DNA of 59,313 nucleotides from CAJMNU01 sp905214855 (GCA_937890595.1 CALADM010000022.1:1-59313), one strand, 5' to 3'. Shown: positions 34,790-44,044, counted from the first letter of the stretch. The notes: generated from the letters alone by a model not told the origin. Numbers and translations: made by a program.

Positions 34790-36029
34790 TATTTGGGAAA
34801 ATATAAAGAGCCAAGTGGTCGAAGAGATCAATGCATGTGAGCGTATGGAAGATGAACAGTTGATGGAATTGATCGACCAGAAATTGTTTGAGCAGAGTGA
34901 AAAAAATTATATTCCGCTGAAAGAAAAAATCAGACTGAAAAAAAGTTTGTTTGATATGTTCCGCAGGCTTGGACCTTTGCAGGAATTGGTGGATGATCCC
35001 TCTGTTACAGAGATCATGGTAAATGGGTCAAAAGAGATTTTTATTGAAAAGGATGGAAGAACACAAAAATGGCAGAAAAAATTTGAGGATGAAGATCAAT
35101 TGGAAGATTTGATCCAGAAAATTGTAGGGCGAGTTAATCGGATCGTAAACCGTGCCACGCCAATTTGTGATGCTATGTTAGAAGATGGATCCAGAGTGAA
35201 TATTGTACTTCCTCCTATCGCATTAAATGGTCCAGTACTGACTATCCGCAAGTTCCCAGAAGTATTTTCCATGAGACGTTTGGTTGAGAATGGAACGATC
35301 AGCAAAGAAGCTGTTGAGTTTTTAAGTGTTCTTGTGCGCTGTGGATATAATATATTTGTGAGCGGAGGTACTGGTTCGGGAAAGACAACATTTTTAAATG
35401 CGTTATCAGAATATATCCCAAAGGACAGTCGGGTGATTACGATGGAAGATGCAGCAGAACTTCAGATCCAACATGTGGATAATTTAGTCAGATTAGAGAC
35501 AAGGAATGAAAATATAGAAGGAGAGGGGGAAATTTCTATGGGAGAGTTGATTCGTGCAGCTCTTCGTATGAATCCGGATCGGATTATTGTGGGAGAGGTG
35601 AGGGGAAAAGAGGCATTGGATATGCTGTCAGCAATGAATACAGGACATGATGGATCTTTATCTACAGGACATGCCAATTCACCAGCAGATATGCTGCGCC
35701 GTTTAGAAAGTATGGTATTGATGGGAGCAGATCTGCCACTTATTGCAATACAGAGGCAGATTGCTTCTGCCATTGATATTTTAATACATATTGGAAGACT
35801 GCGGGATAAAAGCAGGAAAATACTAGCTATTACAGAGGTGGGAGAATGTGAAAACGGGGAGATCAGTTTGTATCCGATTTTTGAGTTTCAAGAGACAGAA
35901 GGAGATGGACAAACACAGCATAACCATGAAACGAAAAAGAACGAACAAGAGAAAGTGGAAGGAATGCTGGTACAAGTCGGGAAGTTACACAATTGCAGAA
36001 AAATCTGGAGTGCAGGCTATTCTGTATGA
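34782..36029 (+). CDS. cpaF: CpaF/TadA-type secretion ATPase
   Basis: 415-aa hexameric ATPase that powers Flp pilus assembly. Domains: N-terminal helical region, then GPLQELVDDPSVTEIMVNG, Walker A SGGTGSGKTTFLNAL near residue 190-205, Asp box/Walker B with RMNPDRIIVGEVRGKEALDMLSAMNTGHDGS, and a His box STGHANS. Starts with GTG 34782 inside the tadZ end; AAAGGA upstream. The last 60 residues overlap the tadB reading frame. Confidence 0.93.
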   Translation: MSDIWENIKSQVVEEINACERMEDEQLMELIDQKLFEQSEKNYIPLKEKIRLKKSLFDMFRRLGPLQELVDDPSVTEIMVNGSKEIFIEKDGRTQKWQKKFEDEDQLEDLIQKIVGRVNRIVNRATPICDAMLEDGSRVNIVLPPIALNGPVLTIRKFPEVFSMRRLVENGTISKEAVEFLSVLVRCGYNIFVSGGTGSGKTTFLNALSEYIPKDSRVITMEDAAELQIQHVDNLVRLETRNENIEGEGEISMGELIRAALRMNPDRIIVGEVRGKEALDMLSAMNTGHDGSLSTGHANSPADMLRRLESMVLMGADLPLIAIQRQIASAIDILIHIGRLRDKSRKILAITEVGECENGEISLYPIFEFQETEGDGQTQHNHETKKNEQEKVEGMLVQVGKLHNCRKIWSAGYSV

Positions 36030-36756
36030 TACCTATATTCTTTCATGGAAAGAATGGGTTAAATATTGTCTTTTGGGAGCAGTTTTTTTAGCAGTCTTTG
36101 TTTATGTATTTTATAGAAGTGTTCTGGTTTATTTTTTTAGTCTATGTTTTGTCTGGATGTTTCCCATATGGAAACGCGAAGATTTAAAGAAAAAGAGAAA
36201 GAGAAAATTAACATTAGAATTTTCAGATTCTATTATGGCAATGTCATCCGCAATGGAGGCAGGATATGCCATTGAAAATGCTTTAAAAGAGGCTGCCAGA
36301 GAAATGGAATTGCTTTATGGAGAAGAGAGTCTCATGGCAAAAGAGCTGAGAGAAATAATTGGGAAAATCAGTATGAATCAACCTGTGGAAACTCTTTTTT
36401 TAGATTTAGGGATTCGCAGTCAAGTGGATGAGATAAAAGATTTTGCACAAATCTTTGCTACGGTGAGAAAGAATGGGGGAGAATTGGTTCGTATTGTGAA
36501 TAGAACTGTTCATGTGATCGGAGAAAGTATTCAAGTAGAAAATGAGATTGCGCTTATGACAGCTGCAAAAAGATATGAACAGATGATAATGAATGCAATG
36601 CCTTTGTTTTTGGTATTATATTTGGATTTCACTTCTCCTGATTTTTTCGAGATCTTATATACAACGATGTTTGGACGTGCAGTGATGACAGGATGCCTGC
36701 TGATTTATATTGTGTCTGTGCTTATAGCAAAGCATATTTTGGATATTAAAATGTAA
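35926..36756 (+). CDS. TadB-like pilus assembly membrane protein
   Basis: Type II secretion F-domain protein: two membrane segments near the N terminus (about 45-90 of this version), cytoplasmic F domain with EFSDSIMAMSSAMEAGYAIENALKEA, and a C-terminal membrane segment. Platform protein of the Tad machine. The start is unclear: ATG 35926, ATG 35905 or GTG 36010 are possible, all overlapping cpaF or close to its end, so translational coupling is likely. Confidence 0.85.
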   Translation: MKRKRTNKRKWKECWYKSGSYTIAEKSGVQAILYDTYILSWKEWVKYCLLGAVFLAVFVYVFYRSVLVYFFSLCFVWMFPIWKREDLKKKRKRKLTLEFSDSIMAMSSAMEAGYAIENALKEAAREMELLYGEESLMAKELREIIGKISMNQPVETLFLDLGIRSQVDEIKDFAQIFATVRKNGGELVRIVNRTVHVIGESIQVENEIALMTAAKRYEQMIMNAMPLFLVLYLDFTSPDFFEILYTTMFGRAVMTGCLLIYIVSVLIAKHILDIKM

Positions 36757-36794
36757 CAGGATAACTGTTTTGTTCAGAGATATAAAAAGATAGA

Positions 36795-38033
36795 TTGATT
36801 GGAAGTGAAAAAGAAGTGAGGATAGGGGGAAAGATAGATTTAAAACCTGTGATCTGTTTGCTGATTGGAATTTGTTTTTATTTTGCCACAGAATGGAAAG
36901 AGAATGAATCCATACAGCAAAGTGTATTGAAGAGAGGGGAATATGGAGAGGGAGAAAAACAATATAACCTGATAGTAGAAGGGCTGGAAAAAGATCTTCA
37001 AACAGAGATATCGTTGACAATTGGGGAAAAGGTATACTCAGAAGAAAAAGTAATGCAGGCGTTTGAAGAGGAATATGAGCGTTTATGTAAAATTATTTTA
37101 GGGAAAAATTTGTCACTGGATCAAGTGAGGTATCCATTGAATCTGGAAGAAAATCGTGAGAACAGAGGAATTCGTTTTACATGGAAGTCAGATCATCCGG
37201 AAATTATGGATCAGAACGGTCAAAATCTGCTGTCTTATCAGGATCAAGGTGACAGGAAGGTTTGTCTGACTGTAGATATGACAGATGGAATTTACTCAAA
37301 AAGCTATGATATTCCAATAATAGTATTTCCACCTGAAAGGACGGAAGAACAAATAAAAAAAGAATTTTTAAAATTTTTAAGAACAGAGGACGAGATACAG
37401 CAGACACAAGATTCTTTTGTACTTCCAAAAGAATATGAAGGGGAAAGACTGGTGTATCAAAAACCAAAGTCAGAAGATTCTAAATTATTTTTATTGATGG
37501 GGATTTCATCTGCAATTGCATTTTATTTTCAAAAACCGATAAAAGAAAGAGAACAGAAGAAAAAAAGAGAACAGCAGATGACATCTGATTATTCAGAAGT
37601 GGTGTCTAAACTATTGGTATTGGTTGGGGCTGGATTTACCATTCGGGCAGCATGGGAAAAGATGGTGAAAGATTATGAAAGAAAGAAAAAGCAAAATACA
37701 AAGGAAATCCGATATGTTTATGAAGAAATGGCGATGACATATGCTCAAATTACGAGTGGAGTTTATGAATCGAAAGCGTATAGAGAATTTGGAAGAAGAT
37801 GTGGGCTTTTGTCCTATATGAAATTGGGATGTTTATTAGAACAGAATCTTAGAACAGGCACAAAACATTTGAGAGAGCTTTTGGAAGAAGAAATGGAAAA
37901 AGCACTGGAAGAGAGAAAACAGATTGCTAAAAAGAAAGGGGAGGAGGCAAGTACAAAACTTTTGTTTCCAATGATTCTGATGTTAGGAGTAGTTATGGTA
38001 ATTGTTGTAGTACCTGCATTTATGTCGATTTGA
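36795..38033 (+). CDS. TadC-like platform protein with N-terminal Ig-like domain
   Basis: 412 aa. One membrane segment near residues 17-33, an outside region of about 190 residues, a second segment (about 230-245), then a TadC/GspF-like domain (VVSKLLVLVGAGFTIRAAWEKM ... MKLGCLLEQNLRTGTKHL) and a C-terminal segment. The outside region contains FTWKSDHPEIMDQNG...DGIYSKSYDIPIIV, like the atrophied bacterial Ig (aBig) domain. Start is uncertain (TTG 36795 or GTG 36816). Confidence 0.8.
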   Translation: MIGSEKEVRIGGKIDLKPVICLLIGICFYFATEWKENESIQQSVLKRGEYGEGEKQYNLIVEGLEKDLQTEISLTIGEKVYSEEKVMQAFEEEYERLCKIILGKNLSLDQVRYPLNLEENRENRGIRFTWKSDHPEIMDQNGQNLLSYQDQGDRKVCLTVDMTDGIYSKSYDIPIIVFPPERTEEQIKKEFLKFLRTEDEIQQTQDSFVLPKEYEGERLVYQKPKSEDSKLFLLMGISSAIAFYFQKPIKEREQKKKREQQMTSDYSEVVSKLLVLVGAGFTIRAAWEKMVKDYERKKKQNTKEIRYVYEEMAMTYAQITSGVYESKAYREFGRRCGLLSYMKLGCLLEQNLRTGTKHLRELLEEEMEKALEERKQIAKKKGEEASTKLLFPMILMLGVVMVIVVVPAFMSI

Positions 38034-38035
38034 TG

Positions 38036-38072
38036 TTCCACAGGTTTAAAGGCAGGGGGCTTGCTGCCTGCC
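38036..38072 (+). other. GC-rich hairpin in the flp leader
   Basis: GGCAGG (38051-38056) pairs with CCTGCC (38067-38072). It lies in the 110-nt gap before the pilin gene and could stabilise or partly terminate the message. The segment CCACAGGTTTAAAGGCAGG resembles the hairpin at 28112-28133. Confidence 0.5.
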
Positions 38073-38142
38073 AAGGTAAGTATAAATGTGAAAGTCAGAG
38101 TAAAAGTAAAAGAAAAAGAGAAAGAGAAAGGAGATATAATCT

Positions 38143-38334
38143 ATGGAAAAAAGAAAACATAAAACAGATAGGATATGGGATTTTTTGCAGGATGAGAGTG
38201 GCATTGGTGTGATAGAGGTGATCTTGATCCTTGTAGTACTGATTGGATTGGTATTGATCTTTAAGAAACAATTGACCACATTGATGGATAATATTTTTAA
38301 GGAAATTACCAAACAGTCCAAAGAAGTATACTAA
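38143..38334 (+). CDS. flp: Flp-type (type IVb) pilin
   Basis: 63-aa prepilin. A 20-residue charged leader ends DESG, cleavage G20/I21 gives mature IGVIEVILILVVLIGLVLIF with Glu at +5, followed by a short charged tail, as in Flp1-like pilins of Firmicutes. It is the main fibre subunit of the Tad pilus, processed by one of the two prepilin peptidases in the operon. GAAAGGAG precedes the ATG in a purine-rich leader. Confidence 0.92.
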   Translation: MEKRKHKTDRIWDFLQDESGIGVIEVILILVVLIGLVLIFKKQLTTLMDNIFKEITKQSKEVY

Positions 38335-38355
38335 TCGGGCTGAAATGGGGTATGA

Positions 38356-40233
38356 ATGGGGAAAAGTGGACAGATTACCGTGTTTTTGAGTATGATTTTA
38401 CTATGTATGGTGTCATTGCTTTTAGAGCTGGCAGAATCAGCACGAATTGCAGGGGTAAGATATCGTTTCCAAGTAGCTTTGAATTCTTCCATATCTTCCA
38501 TTATGAGTCAGTATCATAGAGAATTGTGGGATGAATATCAGATTTTTTTGCTGGATCAGACGAAAGAAGAGATTTGTGAAGAAATAAAACAGTATATGAA
38601 TGCATATGGATTTGAAACAGCAGAAATACAATATAAATCAGGTGTTCAGGCAACAGATCAGGGGGCTCAGTGGGTTGAAGAAGAGATTATGGATTATATG
38701 AAATATGGCATTTGGACTATGGAGTTTGATGAAAAAGAAGTTGAGGAGATAGGAAAAGCACTATCAGGAGCTGGAGAGTTGGCAGATGCATCAGAGCGTT
38801 TTTCATCGTGTACAAAAGAAGCCCTTCGTCTGGAAAAAATAGTTCGTAAATTGGCAGACAGTATAGAAAAACAAAATAGACATGGGGAGGAGGTGAGTCA
38901 TGGAATTGTTGCTCAGTCAAAAGAACAGATCAGCTATGCAGTAGAAGAATATCAGAAAGAAAATAAAAAAATACAGAAAAATGTCAAAGAATATGAAAAA
39001 ATAGCAGCAATAATGAGAGAAAAAATGAAACATATCAAAATAGAAAATGAAAAGAGAAAAGAAGATATGGATGCAGAAATCTGTCAAATCGTGGAGTTGG
39101 AGGAAGAACGATATGATACATATATTGCTGTAGATGGTGAGAGATATCGGGAAATACAGGGGATGGGTGCGCTTTCTCAAAAGAATGAAGAAATTCTTTC
39201 AATGGTCAAAGAGTGTGCTTTGCAGGCAGAAGAAGATCCAAAAGAGGACGATAATACATGGCAGGATGTGGAAACTTCCATGGATGGATATGAGAAGATT
39301 TTAACAGTATTAAAGAAAACAGAGGGAGAGGAAGAAAAGGTAAATCTGTTAGAAAATTTGAAGGAGTGGATGGACGGAGATATTTTGACACTGCTTTTGG
39401 AAGATGAGAGTGTGATCTCAAAAGGAAAAATGCAGGGGAAAGATTTGCCATCTGGCAATATATCAGAAAGAACAGGAAAGCTAGAAAAAAGAATGCTTTC
39501 AGCAATTCAGTGGAATGCTTATATAAAAGAATATTTTCAGGACTTTAGGAGTTTGTACATAGAAAAGGAACAGATTACAGGGGGATTGGAGACAAACAAA
39601 GATTTAACGTATGAGGCGGAATATATTTTATCCGGTTATTCATCTGATAGAGAAAATTTAAGGGATAGTGTAAAGAAAATCTTGGCAGTCCGTACAGGAT
39701 TAAATTTACTGTATCTTTATACAGACAATGAAAAAAGAGGAGAAGCAGATCAATTGGCAATGGCGATCATGGGAAGCAGTGGTTTGGCACCATTTGCCCC
39801 TGTTTTGACATTCTTTATTTTATCTGTATGGTCTATGGCAGAAGGAATGGTTGATGTAAAGGGGTTGTTAGATGGGGAAAAAATTCCTTTATGGAAATCA
39901 AGAGATGAATGGAAACTGGATTTAGAGGATATGTTGAATATGGCAAAGCAGAAGAAATGGAGAGAAGAGAAGGAAAAAGAGAATACAGAAGGAATGGAAT
40001 ATGGAACATACCTGCGTCTGCTGCTTTTATTTCAGGACAACACAGAAAAAACATATAGGGTTTTGGATCTTATGCAAAATAAAATTAGAAAAAAACAGAC
40101 TGGATTTACCATAGGAGATACCTATTATTGTATAGAGATTGATGCAAAATATAGAGAACGGCATTTCTTTTATAAAAATAGTTTTTTAAACAGTGATATT
40201 CAAGTCTATGCGAATGCCCAAAAATCGTATTGA
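38356..40233 (+). CDS. DUF5702 protein of the Tad locus
   Basis: 625 aa. N-terminal membrane anchor GQITVFLSMILLCMVSLLLELAESARI (residues 5-31), the DUF5702 hallmark, then a long, mostly helical, Lys/Glu-rich coiled-coil part (about 180-300), with a second hydrophobic stretch near 475-495 (GLAPFAPVLTFFILSVWSMAEG). It is always found in Firmicute Tad loci as far as I recall; function unknown, perhaps a minor pseudopilin or scaffold. Starts 21 nt after flp. Confidence 0.85.
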   Translation: MGKSGQITVFLSMILLCMVSLLLELAESARIAGVRYRFQVALNSSISSIMSQYHRELWDEYQIFLLDQTKEEICEEIKQYMNAYGFETAEIQYKSGVQATDQGAQWVEEEIMDYMKYGIWTMEFDEKEVEEIGKALSGAGELADASERFSSCTKEALRLEKIVRKLADSIEKQNRHGEEVSHGIVAQSKEQISYAVEEYQKENKKIQKNVKEYEKIAAIMREKMKHIKIENEKRKEDMDAEICQIVELEEERYDTYIAVDGERYREIQGMGALSQKNEEILSMVKECALQAEEDPKEDDNTWQDVETSMDGYEKILTVLKKTEGEEEKVNLLENLKEWMDGDILTLLLEDESVISKGKMQGKDLPSGNISERTGKLEKRMLSAIQWNAYIKEYFQDFRSLYIEKEQITGGLETNKDLTYEAEYILSGYSSDRENLRDSVKKILAVRTGLNLLYLYTDNEKRGEADQLAMAIMGSSGLAPFAPVLTFFILSVWSMAEGMVDVKGLLDGEKIPLWKSRDEWKLDLEDMLNMAKQKKWREEKEKENTEGMEYGTYLRLLLLFQDNTEKTYRVLDLMQNKIRKKQTGFTIGDTYYCIEIDAKYRERHFFYKNSFLNSDIQVYANAQKSY

Positions 40234-40270
40234 ATAAAAAGGAAACAAATCTGATGGGAGGTGGAATGGA

Positions 40271-41158
40271 GTGTCTTTTCTTGAGATCAAAAAATGTGCA
40301 GCTCTCCAAGTGCGATGTAAGTCCTTATCTAAAATAAAAAAAGAAAAGGCATTCTGTTCTGCCTCTCAGTCAGGAAGTGTTACTGTGGAGGCAGCTTTAG
40401 GATTTACATTATTCATATTGGCGATCGTGAGCTTGATGCTTCCTATTCAGATTGTTGATATACAACGTCAAGTGCAGGCAATATTAGAATCTGTCAATGA
40501 AGAATTATGTCAATATGCATATGGGATAAAAACAGAGGGATCTGAGAAAAAAACTCTTTTATACTCTACAGTGGGAGGGAGTTATATAAAAAGGCAGATT
40601 ACAAAACAGATAGGAGATAAGAAAATAAAGGATATATCAACTATTGGAACAAAAATTCTGGAAGATGGGGAATCTATTGATTTAAGAGTTTCCTATTCTT
40701 TGAAAATCCCATTTCCTGTTGAAAACATTTCTAAAATAAAATTGTATGCAAGAAGTTATCGAAGGGCATGGATTGGAAAAAGTGGTTTATTAGATAAGGA
40801 TGATAGTGGAAACAGGAACGAGATAGATCAAGAGAAAACAGGGGATAATGTATATATTGGGAGTACAAGTTCAAGATATCATCTATATGCAGATTGTCAT
40901 TATTTGTTTAATGATATAGAGGAAGTAGAGTATGATAGCTTGAAGGAAAGAAGAAACCGATTTGGTCAGAAATATCAGCCTTGTGATGTATGTAAAAATA
41001 TGTCAGAGAGAGAAGTGGTGTATATTATGCCAGGGGGAGAAAAGTATCATAATACCAAAGAGTGTTCTTCTATTCAGGCATTTGTACAGGAAATTCCATT
41101 AGAAGAAATAGAAGATCTGGGAGTTTGTTCTTATTGTGAAAAAAGAAGGGGACATTAA
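40271..41158 (+). CDS. TadE-like pseudopilin with two Cys/His repeats
   Basis: 295 aa. GSVTVEAALGFTLFILAIVSLML (about 36-58) is a TadE-type pseudopilin segment. The C-terminal third has two copies of a YHxxxxC...CxxC unit: YHLYADCH...CDVC and YHNTKECS...CSYC, each about 45 residues, possibly metal-binding or disulfide-bonded outside the cell. The start (GTG) follows GGAGG at 40258-40262. Confidence 0.75.
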   Translation: MSFLEIKKCAALQVRCKSLSKIKKEKAFCSASQSGSVTVEAALGFTLFILAIVSLMLPIQIVDIQRQVQAILESVNEELCQYAYGIKTEGSEKKTLLYSTVGGSYIKRQITKQIGDKKIKDISTIGTKILEDGESIDLRVSYSLKIPFPVENISKIKLYARSYRRAWIGKSGLLDKDDSGNRNEIDQEKTGDNVYIGSTSSRYHLYADCHYLFNDIEEVEYDSLKERRNRFGQKYQPCDVCKNMSEREVVYIMPGGEKYHNTKECSSIQAFVQEIPLEEIEDLGVCSYCEKRRGH

Positions 41159-41164
41159 CAGAAA

Positions 41165-41602
41165 GTGATGAATACAGAGTATGAGTGGATTTTTATAGTT
41201 TTTTTAGGAATTGCAGCCTTATATGACTGGAAGGAGCGAAATATTCCAGTACGCCTTTTTTTAGTTGTTGCTGTAATATCTTTCGCTATGCTAGTTTGGA
41301 AAAGAGATAGAGAATTTTGGGATTTATTTTGGGGATTGGAAGTTGGAGTGGGATTGTTGATTATATCCAAGGTGGTCAGAGGAGAGATTGGAACAGGAGA
41401 TGGTCTTTTTTTCTGTGTCAGCGGTTTATTGTTGGGATTAGAAAAAAATCTGCTGTTATTGGGAGGAGGAATTTTAATATGTGGGTTGTACAGTGTATTT
41501 TTACTTTTGTTTGGAATTTTAGCCAATATATCAGTAAAAAAGTGGAGACTTCCATTTCTGACCTTTTTATTCCCGATCGGTATAGGAATCATTTTTATGT
41601 AA
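41165..41602 (+). CDS. Second prepilin peptidase (A24-like)
   Basis: 145 aa, five hydrophobic segments. Aspartates in YDWKERNIPV (near residue 21) and GTGDGLFF (near residue 78) are the active-site pair. It is shorter than and distinct from the 33.1-kb peptidase of the same operon. Start may be ATG 41168. Confidence 0.82.
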   Translation: MMNTEYEWIFIVFLGIAALYDWKERNIPVRLFLVVAVISFAMLVWKRDREFWDLFWGLEVGVGLLIISKVVRGEIGTGDGLFFCVSGLLLGLEKNLLLLGGGILICGLYSVFLLLFGILANISVKKWRLPFLTFLFPIGIGIIFM

Positions 41603-42027
41603 AGAGGAAATATGAAGCTGGTTTTACAGTAGAAGCTTCTTTTATCATGGTCATTATCCTGTTTAGTCTTTTATTTCTGTTAAAATGGAGTTTTATTCTT
41701 CATGATATGACAGTAGGAAGCGCATATCTTCATTTGCAGATTGAAAGGGAAAGATTGGTGGAGAATGAAAAAGAAGAGAAAGTCAGCACACAGCATATTC
41801 CTGTGAGACTCTTATTTTATGATAATAATGGGATGGATATCAAAATAAATGAGGATTCTGTAAATGGAATGTGGAATACAGGAAATATAAAAAAGCAGAT
41901 TATTTCCCAAAAGTATCATCCAGAAGATTTTATAAGAGCGATTTATGCTTTTTTTAAAGAGACTGGGGGAAGCGAAGATGGAAGTATACTATCGGAGAGA
42001 GATTCAGCACAATTATCTGATTATTGA
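41542..42027 (+). CDS. Second TadE-like pseudopilin
   Basis: About 161 aa. YEAGFTVEASFIMVIILFSLLFLL is a TadE-type membrane segment; the rest is a small extracytoplasmic domain. No ATG fits near the expected start; GTG 41542 is the closest canonical codon and lies inside the prepilin peptidase gene, giving a 60-nt overlap. The 3' end overlaps the FHA gene by 50 nt. Confidence 0.65.
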   Translation: METSISDLFIPDRYRNHFYVKRKYEAGFTVEASFIMVIILFSLLFLLKWSFILHDMTVGSAYLHLQIERERLVENEKEEKVSTQHIPVRLLFYDNNGMDIKINEDSVNGMWNTGNIKKQIISQKYHPEDFIRAIYAFFKETGGSEDGSILSERDSAQLSDY

Positions 42028-43264
42028 ACCAGATGAACCTCAAGGATGGAGCTATGAAGTCAAAATGCTGCTTCATAATCCGATTGAAGGGCTTCTTAAA
42101 TTCAGAATGAAGACAGTAGATGAAAAACAACAATTTTTTTACGAAATTACTTCTAAACAGCCATTGAACAGAATTTTGGAAGGACGTGGGATTTCAGCAG
42201 AAGAGATCCGAATGCTGATTTTGGCAATCGCAGCGATTTTAAAAAAAATAGAGCCATATCTGTTGTCTCCTGAAAATATACTACTTCAGACAGATTATAT
42301 TTATTTAGAACCAGATGAATTTAAAATATATTTTTGCGCTGTACCAGGAAAGAAAACGGATTTTTCCAAGGAATTACATGATTTGCTGTATGAACTGTTG
42401 AAAAAAATAGATCATCAAAATCAGGAAAGTGTAATTGTGGCATATGGTCTTTATCAAGAAACACAGAAAGAAAACTATGGGATAGAGGACTTGATGCGTT
42501 TTTTAAATACGATATCCTCAGAGGAAAAAGAATGGGAGTATAGTGAATCAAAGGAATCCCAAGCGGAACATATGAGAGAGCAGGTATATGAAGAAAAAAA
42601 TGTATATTATCCTGTTTCTAAAATTGCTTTAGTATGTTTACTGGCATGGATATTGGTTCTAATGATAATAGGAGGGATTTACGTCACAGAAGGAATAGAT
42701 GTTTTATGGCAGGTTAGAGGGATCCTTTTTGGGGTTTTATCCATTATGGTGTTGGGAAGTTTGGTCTTGGGATTTTTAGGAATAAGATTAGGAGATGATC
42801 AGGTTAAAAAGGAAGACTTTCAGGAGTGTACATCAGGAAAAATAGAAGGAACTGTATCAGATGAAAATGGGAGAGAAAAATGGCAGATCACATATCAAAA
42901 TGAAGACTACCCAGAAAAAGAAGAACAGGAAATGAAAACAGAGATTTTGGTTCAGGAAAGAGAGGAAGAGAGATATTGTCTGATCAGTTTACAAGGAGAA
43001 TATGAAAATATTTCTTTAGCATATTTTCCATTTATTATAGGAAAGTCAGAATATATGGCAGATTATGTACTTCCCAAATCTTCTGTCAGCAGAATGCATG
43101 TGAAGATAGAAAGAAAACAGGAAGGATATCAGATCACAGATTTAAATTCTACAAATGGGACATGGGTAGGAGAACATAGATTAGAGGCTAATGAAACATA
43201 TCCATTGAATGTAAATGATATGATAAGAATAGCAGATTTGGTATTTTGTTTTCACAAAACTTAA
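41978..43264 (+). CDS. DUF6382-FHA membrane protein
   Basis: 428 aa. Residues about 1-170 match DUF6382 (YYRREIQHNYLIIEP...), two membrane segments lie near 215-275, and the C-terminal FHA domain (about 345-428) has IIGKSEYMADYVLP, SSVSRMHVKIE and LNSTNGTWVGE, the phosphothreonine-binding residues. It may link Ser/Thr kinase signalling to the pilus. ATG 41978 follows GGGGGAAG. Last gene of the Tad operon. Confidence 0.85.
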   Translation: MEVYYRREIQHNYLIIEPDEPQGWSYEVKMLLHNPIEGLLKFRMKTVDEKQQFFYEITSKQPLNRILEGRGISAEEIRMLILAIAAILKKIEPYLLSPENILLQTDYIYLEPDEFKIYFCAVPGKKTDFSKELHDLLYELLKKIDHQNQESVIVAYGLYQETQKENYGIEDLMRFLNTISSEEKEWEYSESKESQAEHMREQVYEEKNVYYPVSKIALVCLLAWILVLMIIGGIYVTEGIDVLWQVRGILFGVLSIMVLGSLVLGFLGIRLGDDQVKKEDFQECTSGKIEGTVSDENGREKWQITYQNEDYPEKEEQEMKTEILVQEREEERYCLISLQGEYENISLAYFPFIIGKSEYMADYVLPKSSVSRMHVKIERKQEGYQITDLNSTNGTWVGEHRLEANETYPLNVNDMIRIADLVFCFHKT

Positions 43265-43289
43265 CAAATATATTTTTGTGTGGTAAAAT
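43261..43289 (+). promoter_or_regulatory. Sigma-A promoter before the rhomboid gene
   Basis: TTAACA (43261-43266), 17 nt, TAAAAT (43284-43289); the -35 overlaps the stop of the FHA gene. Confidence 0.5.
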
Positions 43290-43409
43290 ACACTGTATGA
43301 TGCATTTGTAATATGAGTAAAAATCACATATTGACTATGTACCAGTCCTGTTTGCTACAGACGTGTTGGAGTATATCACAAGATGGGGTTTGCTTAAGGA
43401 AATATAGAG

Positions 43410-44009
43410 ATGGACAAAGAAAATAGAAAAAATATCACATATGTAAATTGGGCTTTGATCCTGATAAATATTATTGTATTTTTATGGATAGAATTGGGAG
43501 GCTCTTCTGAGGATACTGCTTGGATGGTAGAGCATGGAGCTATGTTTGGACCTTTTTTGCTGGAGCGAGGAGAGTATTACAGAGTATTTACTGCTATGTT
43601 TCTTCATTTTGGGGTTAGTCATTTGATGAATAATATGTTGATCCTATTTGTGATAGGAAATTATTTGGAGAAAGTTTTTGGTAGATTAAAGTATCTGATT
43701 TTTTATCTTTTATGTGGTATTAGTGCTAATGTATGTTCTTTGTGGTATTATATGAATCGAGACCCTATGACTGTTTCCGCAGGGGCTTCAGGAGCTGTTT
43801 TTGGTGTGATGGGAGGACTTTTGTGGGCTGTGATACGCAATAAGGGGCATCTGGAAGGATTACATACCAGACAGTTAGTCTTTATGCTTTTATTAAGTCT
43901 ATATTTGGGTTTTAGCAGTATTGGAGTTAATAATGTATCTCATATAACAGGAATGTTGACAGGTTTTTTATTAGCTGTCATTTTGTATCATCCAAAAAAT
44001 CTGGATTGA
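43410..44009 (+). CDS. Rhomboid intramembrane serine protease
   Basis: 199 aa, about six membrane segments. Catalytic S127 in GASGAVFG and H178 in NNVSHITGM; HLMNNMLILF is the conserved TM2 motif. Substrate unknown. It follows the Tad operon but has its own promoter. Confidence 0.92.
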   Translation: MDKENRKNITYVNWALILINIIVFLWIELGGSSEDTAWMVEHGAMFGPFLLERGEYYRVFTAMFLHFGVSHLMNNMLILFVIGNYLEKVFGRLKYLIFYLLCGISANVCSLWYYMNRDPMTVSAGASGAVFGVMGGLLWAVIRNKGHLEGLHTRQLVFMLLLSLYLGFSSIGVNNVSHITGMLTGFLLAVILYHPKNLD

Positions 44010-44044
44010 TATAAAGCTACCGTTTATGCGAAAGGAGAAAATAA

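Noticed and set aside
38917..39458. Long Phe/Ser-rich minus-strand frames opposite DUF5702
   Set aside because: They are antisense of Lys/Glu-rich coding sequence, without ribosome sites or family features.
33120..43264. Type IV secretion or conjugation module, because of the CpaF-type ATPase
   Set aside because: Flp pilin, TadB/TadC-like, TadE-like and prepilin peptidases identify a Tad pilus; no relaxase or VirB4/VirD4 is present.
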